Below are positions 29,687 to 37,955 of a stretch of DNA of 64,000 bases, one piece after another. Origin of the DNA: Methanobacteriota archaeon (GTDB lineage: Archaea; Methanobacteriota; Methanobacteria; Methanobacteriales; Methanobacteriaceae); assembly GCA_029556335.1 (NCBI GenBank), contig JAKQFA010000028.1, positions 124,501-188,500 on the forward strand. Direction: 5' to 3'. A model generated the notes under the pieces. That model was not told where the DNA came from. It saw only the letters and a list, made by a program, of their open reading frames with translations, and searched no databases. The number at the start of each line of letters is the position of its first letter. The stretch's first letter is position 1. The translations under genes and the position numbers were made by a program.

Positions 29687-30725
29687 GAAGCTTGAAATTT
29701 CTGATGTTGGTGAAAAAAGACTGATTAAACGACTCTTATCACGGAGTCGAAGGTCCATTCCACATTCCCTTTTTTTTAAAAATTTTTTCGATGGTAATTC
29801 CCTTAAAAGTCTGGATGATGATGCCGCCCTCCTATCACTGGGAGACCAGTACTTGGTAGTCACCTCAGACTTGCTCTTCGAGCCATCACACTTCCCTATG
29901 AAGATGTCTCCACTAGAAAAAGGAATGAAATCCGTGGTAGTTAATCTTAGTGATTTAGCTGCTATGGGTGCACGTCCTTTGGGAATTTTCATGTCCATGG
30001 GGCTCCCTCCTAATCTTCTACTTGAAGATTTCGATTTACTGGTAGAAGGAATATTAAAAACGTGTGAAGACTATGATATAGCTCTTTTGGGCGGAGATAC
30101 TAACCAAACAAACGAAATAACTCTGTGTGGAACTGCACTGGGCATGGTAGATCAAGATAAAGTTTTAATGAAGTATGGAGCTCAAAAAGGGGATCTGGTG
30201 GCAGTGACTGGGAATTTAGGTTCTGCTGCTGCTGGTTTTGAAGTTCTATCCCTCGATGATTCTGTTATGGAAGTCTTTAATCCAGGGGAAAAGGATGAAA
30301 TATTAAAAACTGCCTTACAACCGGAGGCACGAGTGAAAGAGGGACGGATTTTAGCTGAAAGTAATGCAACATCCTGCACCGATATAAGCGATGGCCTGGT
30401 AAGTGAACTTGGAGAAATTATTGCAGCAAACGAAGAAAAAATAGGAATACGTTTCTATGAGGATAAAATTCCAATAAGACCCATTTTAGATGTTGTTGCT
30501 AGAATAAGTGGAAAAAATATTAGGGAAATGGTTATGTACTATGGAGAAGACTTTGAATTACTTTTCACCATCAATTCCAAAGATTTTGGTTATTTAAAGG
30601 AAAAAATGGAGGTACATGTCATTGGTGAGGTTACCAGTTCCGGACGGATCGAGATGATAGATAAAGGGGGAGAGACAAATATACTGGTACCACGGGGTTA
30701 TGAACACCTGAATAAACAAAAGTAA
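29676..30725 (+). CDS. thiL: thiamine-monophosphate kinase
   Basis: ATP-dependent enzyme making thiamine diphosphate from the monophosphate. Predicted 349 residues, AIR-synthase fold. Family signs are DDDAALLSLGDQYLVVTSD (metal-binding aspartates), NLSDLAAMGARPLGI, and LLGGDTNQTNEI. The C-terminal domain carries CTDISDGLVSELG and YYGEDFELLF. The start overlaps cfbA by 11 bases. It is followed by amrS after ten bases, so DUF35-cfbA-thiL-amrS form one operon. Confidence 0.94.
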   Translation: MPSKKLEISDVGEKRLIKRLLSRSRRSIPHSLFFKNFFDGNSLKSLDDDAALLSLGDQYLVVTSDLLFEPSHFPMKMSPLEKGMKSVVVNLSDLAAMGARPLGIFMSMGLPPNLLLEDFDLLVEGILKTCEDYDIALLGGDTNQTNEITLCGTALGMVDQDKVLMKYGAQKGDLVAVTGNLGSAAAGFEVLSLDDSVMEVFNPGEKDEILKTALQPEARVKEGRILAESNATSCTDISDGLVSELGEIIAANEEKIGIRFYEDKIPIRPILDVVARISGKNIREMVMYYGEDFELLFTINSKDFGYLKEKMEVHVIGEVTSSGRIEMIDKGGETNILVPRGYEHLNKQK

Positions 30726-30735
30726 GTGGGTAGCC

Positions 30736-31740
30736 ATGAAAAAGGAAGCCATGCTCTACGAAAAAGTAGGGCCTATGTTGAACTGTCACGTGTGTAACCG
30801 GCGATGTCTCATTTCCCCAGGGAAAAGAGGCTTCTGTAACACGCGTGAGAACGTGGAAGACACTCTTTACAGCTTAAACTATGCTGCAGCATCTTCCATG
30901 GCCATAGACCCCATAGAAAAAAAGCCACTATTTCACTTTTATCCGGGTACCACTTCCTTTTCTCTGGGAACTATAGGGTGCAACTTCCGTTGCCTGTACT
31001 GTCAGAACTGGAACATATCACAGGCAGAATTAGAAGATATTCCAACCAGAGAACTCCCACCCGAAGAGGCCATCCAACTTAGCAAAGAAAATAACTGTCT
31101 TTCTATCTCCTGGACATACAACGAACCCACCATGTGGTTTGAATATACCTATGACTCCGCAATATTAGCACAAAAGGCAGGGATTAAGACTGTATACGTA
31201 ACCAATGGTTACATGACTCAGGAAGCACTGGAACTCATCGCTCCCTACCTAGACGCTGCCAATGTAGATTTAAAGGGGATGTCAGAGCGTTTCTACAGGG
31301 AACTATGTGATGCCCGGCTGCAGCCGGTACTGGATAACATCCAAACCATGTATGATACTGGGATTCATTTAGAGGTAACCAACCTTATAATACCTGGTTA
31401 CAATGACTCCGAGGATGACCTTAGTGCTCTGGTTAAATTCATGGCAGAAGAGGTAGGGGTGGAAGTGCCTCTGCACTTCAGCCGTTTTCACCCCGATTAT
31501 CAGCTGGACCAAGTCCCCTCCACCCCTGTTAAAACCCTAGAAAAGGCCCGTGAAATGGCTCGTGAAGTTGGGATGCGCTATGTTTACATTGGAAACGTTC
31601 CAGGGCATGATGGAGAAAATACCCGCTGCTATGAGTGCGGAGAACTTCTTATAAAAAGAAACGGATTTGAAGTGGTGGATATGGGATTAAAAAAGAACAG
31701 GTGCCCCCAGTGTGGGGTCCCAATTGACGTAGTGGATTGA
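30736..31740 (+). CDS. amrS: AmmeMemoRadiSam-system radical SAM enzyme
   Basis: Radical SAM protein of the AmrS/PflA-like group, one of three proteins (with AMMECR1 and Memo) that usually go together; substrate unknown. Predicted 334 residues. The radical SAM cluster motif is CNFRCLYC (about residue 95). An N-terminal cysteine group (CHVCNRRC...GFC) and a C-terminal zinc ribbon (CYECGELL...CPQCG) are also visible. Last gene of the cfbA-thiL-amrS run. The AMMECR1 and Memo genes are not in this window. Confidence 0.92.
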   Translation: MKKEAMLYEKVGPMLNCHVCNRRCLISPGKRGFCNTRENVEDTLYSLNYAAASSMAIDPIEKKPLFHFYPGTTSFSLGTIGCNFRCLYCQNWNISQAELEDIPTRELPPEEAIQLSKENNCLSISWTYNEPTMWFEYTYDSAILAQKAGIKTVYVTNGYMTQEALELIAPYLDAANVDLKGMSERFYRELCDARLQPVLDNIQTMYDTGIHLEVTNLIIPGYNDSEDDLSALVKFMAEEVGVEVPLHFSRFHPDYQLDQVPSTPVKTLEKAREMAREVGMRYVYIGNVPGHDGENTRCYECGELLIKRNGFEVVDMGLKKNRCPQCGVPIDVVD

Positions 31741-31752
31741 ATGCGGACTTCA

Positions 31753-33036
31753 CTATAAAGTCTGGCTGACCCTCTCATATTTCTCTTTTTTATCCAAAGG
31801 TTTGGTGGCATCTACTCCCACCTTAGTAGTCGTTCCATCAGATGTTGCTGAAGGATCCAGGGATGATCCTCGTGCTAAAGGTACTATTATTATGTCATCA
31901 TCACCTTTTACCCGGGTAGCCATGGCGTACTCCAGATCTTCAGGGTCCAAGATATTCACATCTTCATCCACCACCACACAATGTTTCAGGGATGGATGAG
32001 CAGATAGAGCCGCCATGATCACGTTTTTACCATCTCCCTGTGTTTGTTTCTGGATAGAAACAGCAGCATGAAGCCAGCAACATCCTCCATCCGTTAAAAC
32101 CACGTTTTTAACCGTTGGCACTGTATTTTGGACTGCCTGAAAAATTCGGGGCTCCTGAGGTAAGCCTTGAAGAAGTTTATGCTCGTTACCAGCTGGCATT
32201 ATGGCATGATAAAGAGGATTTTCGCGATAATGAGCCCTGCTCAGTTGAATAACTGGTTCCTGTCTTACGACATCGTAGGTATCAGTTAAATCTACGAATG
32301 GTCCCTCTGCCGCGCGTTCATAGGGGAGAATTTCACCTTCTAGAAGAATTTCACATTCTGGCACCTCTAAGTCCACTGTTTCACAGTTAATCAGACTCAT
32401 TTCCCCCATTTGAAAGTTATTAGCTACTTCCAATTCATCAGTTGTTATGGAAACCGATGTTGTAGTGGCTAAGAGTGTGGCAGGATTCATTCCAATGGCT
32501 ATTGCTATTTCTAGTGGTTCATCCATGCTTTCTGCCCGTTGATAATAGGTGTGCAGGTGTCGGGGTACAATGCGGGCGGTGAGCCTATCCTCACCAAGCA
32601 CTAGAATGCGGTGAATGGAGGCATTTCTCACCCCGGTATCCGGATCCTTAGCAATAATAACACCCGCAGTGATGTAGGGCCCGCCATCTTTTTTGTAATA
32701 TGTGGGAACCGGCAGTTCTGTCATTTCAGGTTTTTTGGATACTTCAAAGAAATTCTTTGCATCCTGATACCTATCTATAGGCACGGGATTTTCCGTGGCT
32801 TCAACTATCCTTTGGATAATACCAGAGACATCAACTCCCATGGCCTTGGCAATTTTTTCACGCGTATTGCAAATTCCAGAAACAATTTTCATGTTGGTTT
32901 CTCGTATATTATGGAAAATCAAGGCTTCTTTTGGATATTTCCGCATGATTTCACAGATCTGAAGATAAGTTGAAACTTCCTCCTCGATTTCCAATATTCG
33001 ATAATTTTCCCCAAGAGTTTTTAAAAATTCTCGCAT
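31753..33036 (-). CDS. UbiD-family prenylated-FMN decarboxylase
   Basis: Predicted 427 residues. The UbiD fold is shown by [17 protein letters not shown], the conserved [16 protein letters not shown] and the final [15 protein letters not shown]. UbiD enzymes use prenylated FMN for reversible decarboxylation. In archaea a member acts on anhydromevalonate phosphate in the modified mevalonate pathway, which is a plausible role here, though UbiD paralogues exist. GGGGTGATTTT precedes ATG 33036. Transcribed apart from the convergent cfbA-thiL-amrS operon. Confidence 0.88.
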   Translation of the reverse strand: MREFLKTLGENYRILEIEEEVSTYLQICEIMRKYPKEALIFHNIRETNMKIVSGICNTREKIAKAMGVDVSGIIQRIVEATENPVPIDRYQDAKNFFEVSKKPEMTELPVPTYYKKDGGPYITAGVIIAKDPDTGVRNASIHRILVLGEDRLTARIVPRHLHTYYQRAESMDEPLEIAIAIGMNPATLLATTTSVSITTDELEVANNFQMGEMSLINCETVDLEVPECEILLEGEILPYERAAEGPFVDLTDTYDVVRQEPVIQLSRAHYRENPLYHAIMPAGNEHKLLQGLPQEPRIFQAVQNTVPTVKNVVLTDGGCCWLHAAVSIQKQTQGDGKNVIMAALSAHPSLKHCVVVDEDVNILDPEDLEYAMATRVKGDDDIIIVPLARGSSLDPSATSDGTTTKVGVDATKPLDKKEKYERVSQTL

Positions 33037-33210
33037 AAAATCACCCCAGATTCAATGTTTTTAAGGTTACAGTGCGTACTATGAAGAATATATCAGTATA
33101 AAAAGTGTTATCACTATGATGAAGTTGCTAGAAGGCACTTGCCCTGCAGAACAGGATCTTCATAGATTTCATTTGCTACATCTAATGGCTTGTTATACGT
33201 ACACATAAAT

Positions 33211-34230
33211 TCACCATTTACAATTTATATGTCCCTTAAAGTCAAGCAATTCCTCTTTTATAAAATCGTCACCTATGGCCAGCATTTCCACAGCCAAGAT
33301 AGCTGCATTTCCACCGGCATCTATCCCGGTGGTAGCTACCGGGACCCCGGGAGGCATGTTAACCATGGATAAAAGGGCATCCAAACCATCCAGCCGCATG
33401 GAACAGGGCACCCCCAGAACGGGTTTTTCAGTGTGGGCTACCACTGCCCCAGTAACATGGGCAGAAAGTCCAGATATGGCAATAAAAAGTTCTGCATCCC
33501 TATTTATATCTAAAAATTTTTCAAACTTATCCGGGGATCGTATGGGAGACACTACTGCCGATTCATGGCTGATATTTAGTTTGTCCAGGAACATGGTTGT
33601 TTTTTTAGCCACCTTCATGTCGGAATAACTTCCTGAAACAACCGCAACTTTTGGTGGATTCTCATTCCTGATAGTGGAAGTTTCATCGGGATCATCCATT
33701 TTTTCATCCTTCTTCCAGGAGGGGGGCGAGTAGTATTCACCTTGTAATCTGTCCAGTAGTTTATCCTCATCTTCCTTTACCCTGGTAAAAAAATCTTTTC
33801 TCATTAAAGAAAGCCTTTCTTTGACATTTGCATCATGTATGCCAATAATTTGAGCAGCCAAAATAGCTGCATTTTCACCACGATCAACTCCCACTGTGGC
33901 TACGGGGGCACCAAGGGGCATCTGTACCGTCGCGAATAATGCATCCATGCCTCCCAGTTTTACGTCGACTGGAACGCCAATAACTGGTTTATAAGTATTG
34001 GCCGCTATTATTCCAGGTAAATGGGCTGAAAGACCAGCTATACCCATGAAAACTTCAGTTCCTTTTTCAGTTGCTTGAGAAACTATATTTTTCACCTTTT
34101 GATGGGTTCGGTGGGCTGAGGCGACGCGGATATCGTAGGGTATCTTCAATTTCTCCAGGGCATCCAGGGCCTTCTCAGCAATGTTTATATCGGATGCACT
34201 TCCCAGTAGTATCATTACTTTAGGTTCCAT
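33211..34230 (-). CDS. purE: tandem-domain PurE (N5-CAIR mutase/AIR carboxylase)
   Basis: Purine biosynthesis enzyme producing CAIR. Predicted 339 residues because two PurE domains are fused. Domain 1 (about 1-150) has VMILLGSASDINIAEKAL, the catalytic SAHRTH and GIAGLSAHLPG. Domain 2 (about 190-339) has VVSGSYSDMKVAKK and ISGLSAHVTG, but the SAHRT motif is replaced by SPIRSPDK. So the second domain probably is not catalytic at that site. Fusion is known in Methanobacteriales. ATG 34230 follows GGGGAT; a start 18 bases earlier is possible. Monocistronic. Confidence 0.94.
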   Translation of the reverse strand: MEPKVMILLGSASDINIAEKALDALEKLKIPYDIRVASAHRTHQKVKNIVSQATEKGTEVFMGIAGLSAHLPGIIAANTYKPVIGVPVDVKLGGMDALFATVQMPLGAPVATVGVDRGENAAILAAQIIGIHDANVKERLSLMRKDFFTRVKEDEDKLLDRLQGEYYSPPSWKKDEKMDDPDETSTIRNENPPKVAVVSGSYSDMKVAKKTTMFLDKLNISHESAVVSPIRSPDKFEKFLDINRDAELFIAISGLSAHVTGAVVAHTEKPVLGVPCSMRLDGLDALLSMVNMPPGVPVATTGIDAGGNAAILAVEMLAIGDDFIKEELLDFKGHINCKW

Positions 34231-34361
34231 GGTAATCCCCAATTCCATAGTTAGGTTTAAACTGATTTTTCAGATGCTATTTGCTTGTTATTCACTAAAA
34301 CTTTATGTTAAATTGGTAATAAAGTTTTGTAGAACCTTCATTATTTAATACTCCACATCAA

Positions 34362-34373
34362 TTTATATATAAA
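34362..34373 (+). promoter_or_regulatory. TATA box of the glycosyltransferase gene
   Basis: TTTATATATAAA lies about 40 bases before the GTG start at 34410. It is the cleanest archaeal TATA element in the window and would give a transcription start near 34390 and a leader of about 20 bases. Confidence 0.55.
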
Positions 34374-34409
34374 AAGATAGACGTAATTGAACTTAAGAGG
34401 TGTGACTAA

Positions 34410-36122
34410 GTGTCTTGGATCATACTCATTTTCATCTTAATTTTGGCGTCAGTTAAAAATAGGAATAAAAAAAGAGAACTGACTGTTTCAGTTATTATAC
34501 CCGCATTTAACGAGGAAAAAACCGTTGGTGAAGTAGTTAAAGTGGTTAAATCCCTGAATTATATCTATGAAATAATAGTAGTGGATGATGGTTCCACTGA
34601 TAACACCGGAGAAGTTGCCAAATCCGCTGGTGCCATGGTCATCAGTCACATAAAAAACCGTGGGAAAGGAGCAGCCATAAAAACGGGTTTTAATAATTCA
34701 AAAGGCAGTGTAGCGGTATTTTTAGACGCGGATATCCAAAATTTAACTGCAGCTAAAGTGGATAAAATCATCCAACCCATCCTCATAAACGAGGCAGATG
34801 TTACCAAAACCAAATTTAAACGGGAAGCAGGGCGGGTAACTGAACTTACGGCTAAACCCCTCCTAAATTTTTTCTTCCCCGAGATCAAGTTTGAACAACC
34901 ACTCAGTGGCCAGTTTGCTGCTAAAAGGTCTTTTTTAAAGGATATAAAATTAGAAGACGATTATGGAGTTGATGTGGGTATAGTTCTAGATGCAGACGTC
35001 CGTGGGATGAGGATCAAAGAAGTTGACATTGGAAAAATCGACCATGTACTTTCCTCCCTCCATGAGTTGAACATCGTGGCTACAGAGGTTGTAAGAACCA
35101 TTGTAGACCGTGCCACAGAGTATGGTCGGATTACCATGATTGACACTCTGGGAAAACATATACGAATGGGACTCCTCGGCCTTTCACTGGCTACCCTAGG
35201 ATTTTTCTGTGTATTCTTCATAAGATTCTTCCCTGTTCAATTAGGTCTTTTAATATCTCTAATTGGGGCCATAATAGCCATATTCTATATAATAAGGATA
35301 TTTAGAACATCAATCCGCCCTTTAATCAAATCTGACGGTAAATCGAGGAGCTTAAGATCGTTTTTTTATATGCATTCCCCCATGATAGTCTCTGGACTCA
35401 TCATGGTGGCCATGCTGGCCACTCTGTTGGGATCAGTACATATAGATGAGGGCAAGATATCTGTAGAACCTACATCTCGTAACCTGATTATTTGGAAAAA
35501 CGTCACCGAAAACAAGAGTTTTGACATCCGCGGCCCTTACCTGGTGGATAGTGCCTTGGAAAATGAATCTTCAGTGATCAGAAGCCCTCCAGATGCAATG
35601 AGCTCCTTGGGCCTGGGATACGAAGACGTTATTTACATTAACCAACGGCGGTATAATTTGAGTCAGAACCTCCCGGGGGAAGAAAATGTCCTGCGCATAC
35701 CCTATGATGCACGTGAATACTTTGGTTTGAACATCCGGGACATCATTCCCGACACCAATTTAAGGAACGTCTTCAAAAATCTATACGCTGAAAGAAACCT
35801 AATTCTCCAGAATGCAGGATATTTAACTATTAAAGAAGGAGTAATCCTGCGAAGTGGAGAGGAAGATGGTAAAAACATTAACATCTACCTCAACGACCAA
35901 ATTATCAGTTCCACCACAGGAATAATCAACAACGGAACCTACAGCATCTATGTGAACGGCGTTAAATACCGAGAAGTTTTCATTAACAAAGACAAACCAA
36001 CCACGACCATTTACATTCAAAGTAGACTAGACACTGTGAAAATAGTAGTTGAAGGTAATGTGAAGTCTGACATGGAAATCCCCACAGCAGGTAGGGGAAA
36101 ATTTCTGAACGTAATATTCTAG
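34410..36122 (+). CDS. membrane glycosyltransferase (family 2) with large C-terminal domain
   Basis: Predicted 570 residues. One N-terminal hydrophobic segment, then a GT-A domain (about 22-240): VSVIIPAFNEEKTVGEV, VVDDGSTDNTG, and FLDADIQNL (DxD). Two or three transmembrane helices follow (about 253-298 and 325-343), then 225 residues of beta-rich sequence likely outside the cell, ending GRGKFLNVIF. GT2 enzymes of this type often glycosylate lipid carriers; the outer domain matches no family I know. GTG 34410 has AGAGGTGTGA before it. Monocistronic behind a strong TATA box. Confidence 0.85.
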   Translation: MSWIILIFILILASVKNRNKKRELTVSVIIPAFNEEKTVGEVVKVVKSLNYIYEIIVVDDGSTDNTGEVAKSAGAMVISHIKNRGKGAAIKTGFNNSKGSVAVFLDADIQNLTAAKVDKIIQPILINEADVTKTKFKREAGRVTELTAKPLLNFFFPEIKFEQPLSGQFAAKRSFLKDIKLEDDYGVDVGIVLDADVRGMRIKEVDIGKIDHVLSSLHELNIVATEVVRTIVDRATEYGRITMIDTLGKHIRMGLLGLSLATLGFFCVFFIRFFPVQLGLLISLIGAIIAIFYIIRIFRTSIRPLIKSDGKSRSLRSFFYMHSPMIVSGLIMVAMLATLLGSVHIDEGKISVEPTSRNLIIWKNVTENKSFDIRGPYLVDSALENESSVIRSPPDAMSSLGLGYEDVIYINQRRYNLSQNLPGEENVLRIPYDAREYFGLNIRDIIPDTNLRNVFKNLYAERNLILQNAGYLTIKEGVILRSGEEDGKNINIYLNDQIISSTTGIINNGTYSIYVNGVKYREVFINKDKPTTTIYIQSRLDTVKIVVEGNVKSDMEIPTAGRGKFLNVIF

Positions 36123-36237
36123 GCCATCAGATTAATAGTAGGCCATTGGAAGGGCAGTGCCGGCGGGATAAACTATTCCCCAAGCCTACCGTGAAGATGA
36201 ACTCAGTAAAATCTAATCCAGACCATATCCAGGGATT

Positions 36238-37170
36238 CTATTCATAAACTCTGGCAGCTTCCTTCAAATCATTGTAAACACCTAAAGCAGCTAGGGCCCC
36301 TATTTTTCCCTGTTTACCCGTAACCTCCACCAACTCCACTCCAATTTCTTTGGCAACTTTTTCTGCCTCTTCCACTGTAATCATGGATTTTTTTGTAGCT
36401 TCAGAATAATCTCTAAGTTTTTCAGGTACTCTAATTCCAGAAAGTACAGCAATTGCCGTTTTATCAGATAAAGTGTAATTTTTTAATAGTTGGCATGCTT
36501 CTTTAACCAAATTTTCTCTTTCACCAGGTTTAACCGCGAAGACCAGAGCTATAGCCACACAATTCTGGGTTTTATGGGGGTTATGCGGATAAAGTTGTAC
36601 CGTGATATGATCGATATACTGATAACCCTTTTTTGCAAGCTCCATGGCAACATTATGCGCCATAGTCCAGGTTGCCCCTTCTTCTTTGGTGTCAGTATCA
36701 TCTATGCCTAGAACTACCTTTTCCAAGCGAGGGGTTATCACTGCGGCCCTGCCTAGCTTGGATCCTCCACCCACATCGTAAAGTTCAATCCTTTTAACTC
36801 CTTCAGCCATCCCGCGACACATCCCCGCCCCCACTCCTGCACCGGCGAGGCCGGCATGAACCACCCGTACTTCGTCTTCTTCAACTGCAACTTCTTCGAT
36901 TCCTGCAGCCCGAAAACTTGGTTTAAGATTTAAATTCACTTTGCCTATCCTGGTTAGGTAGGTGTGCCGGTTTCCATCTCTTTCTGATTTGATTACCAGT
37001 TCACTGGATCTTCCATATTGGTAGACCATCCATTCCGATCCCCCAATACAGGGGTGGTACTCCACAATTTCCACCAAGTCATCATCCACCAGGGTTAGTA
37101 CTTTCTGATAAGGGACTATCCAGGGGTCCTGAAACCTTTCTTTAAGGTCTTGTGAGGTTAATATTTCCAT
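36238..37170 (-). CDS. methanogenesis marker protein 11
   Basis: Predicted 310 residues. Family of unknown function found only in methanogens and related archaea. Signature segments seen: DPWIVPYQKVLTLVDDD, EIVEYHPCIGGSEWMVYQ, FRAAGIEEVAVEEDEV, GAGVGAGMCRGMAEGVK and VVLGIDDTDTKEEGATW. The DDTD segment resembles the ATP-binding site of TiaS tRNA-Ile agmatidine synthase, so a nucleotide-dependent role is possible. Monocistronic; no methanogenesis operon adjacent. Confidence 0.93.
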   Translation of the reverse strand: MEILTSQDLKERFQDPWIVPYQKVLTLVDDDLVEIVEYHPCIGGSEWMVYQYGRSSELVIKSERDGNRHTYLTRIGKVNLNLKPSFRAAGIEEVAVEEDEVRVVHAGLAGAGVGAGMCRGMAEGVKRIELYDVGGGSKLGRAAVITPRLEKVVLGIDDTDTKEEGATWTMAHNVAMELAKKGYQYIDHITVQLYPHNPHKTQNCVAIALVFAVKPGERENLVKEACQLLKNYTLSDKTAIAVLSGIRVPEKLRDYSEATKKSMITVEEAEKVAKEIGVELVEVTGKQGKIGALAALGVYNDLKEAARVYE

Positions 37171-37320
37171 GCTGATCTTTCCATCGGTATTTAAATTTTC
37201 TTCAATATGCTGCTACAGCCGGATCGGCCATAAAATACTACACCATAATATAATAATAATTTGCTAAGATGATTGCCCTATGGCGATTTGTGGTAAATTA
37301 GATTTGTGAAATAAGGAATA

Positions 37321-37333
37321 TTAAAAAAAAACA
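37321..37333 (-). terminator. U-tract terminator of ribH
   Basis: The minus strand has a run of nine T (complement of 37322-37330) about ten bases after the ribH stop codon. No strong hairpin precedes it, in line with archaeal U-tract termination. Confidence 0.4.
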
Positions 37334-37342
37334 AGTGGATGT

Positions 37343-37753
37343 CTACTTCAGTCGCTCCACCATTTTAACTGCAGCTTCAACGGCACGTTTAGCATAATCC
37401 ACTCTTTGATGGGCTTCTAGGCGGGTCATACCCGGACCAGTGATGCCCAGGGCCACTGGTTTATCAAAATCCAGGGCTAAATCAGCGATTTTTCGCGACG
37501 CATGCTGCACTACGATCTGGTCGTGGTCAGTAGCACCTTCAATAACTGCACCCAGAGTTATAGCTGCATCGATGTCATCCATTTCTAAAAGTTTCTTAAT
37601 GGCCAATGGCATGTCAAAAACCCCCGGAACAGTTATTACTTCAGTTATTTCTGAATCTAGAAATTTAGCGTGTTCTTTTGCGAGTTCTAACATCATGTGG
37701 GTTATGTCATAGTTGAATTCAGCGACAACGGCCCCTATCCTTACCTTAACCAT
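37343..37753 (-). CDS. ribH: 6,7-dimethyl-8-ribityllumazine synthase
   Basis: Penultimate enzyme of riboflavin synthesis; in methanogens it also supplies precursors of F420-linked flavins. Predicted 136 residues, the compact archaeal type. [14 protein letters not shown] at the N-terminus, [16 protein letters not shown] and [18 protein letters not shown] contain the active-site residues. GGGAGGGAACC precedes ATG 37753. Downstream lies a U-tract; no other rib gene is adjacent. Confidence 0.96.
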   Translation of the reverse strand: MVKVRIGAVVAEFNYDITHMMLELAKEHAKFLDSEITEVITVPGVFDMPLAIKKLLEMDDIDAAITLGAVIEGATDHDQIVVQHASRKIADLALDFDKPVALGITGPGMTRLEAHQRVDYAKRAVEAAVKMVERLK

Positions 37754-37850
37754 GCTTGGTTCCCTCCCTTACTCAATTACCTACCTTCAATCTCAAATAA
37801 GAATTATTTCGATTCTTATATTTAATTTGTCGATTCTTTAGAATAATCCA

Positions 37851-37934
37851 TTAGAATGATAAAACAATTCCAGCCATCAAACTAATGATCATAATCACTA
37901 CGATGAACAGAGCTATTATCTGTGGACGTTCCAT
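37851..37934 (-). CDS. 27-residue single-helix membrane protein
   Basis: From ATG 37934 the minus strand encodes 27 residues: MERPQIIALFIVVIMIIS followed by LMAGIVLSF and a TAA. One transmembrane helix fills nearly the whole protein. GGAGAC lies five bases before the start, a strong ribosome site, which makes chance unlikely. It sits 21 bases after the cysteine desulfurase-like gene and 97 bases before ribH on the same strand. Function unknown; it may be a small subunit or regulator. Confidence 0.6.
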   Translation of the reverse strand: MERPQIIALFIVVIMIISLMAGIVLSF

Positions 37935-37955
37935 TTTTTGTCTCCTTTTTCTTAG

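Noticed and set aside
29324..29998. Minus-strand 224-codon frame with Val/Phe-rich run
   Set aside because: It is antisense to cfbA and thiL; the odd run is the complement of the His/Glu codons of the CfbA insert.
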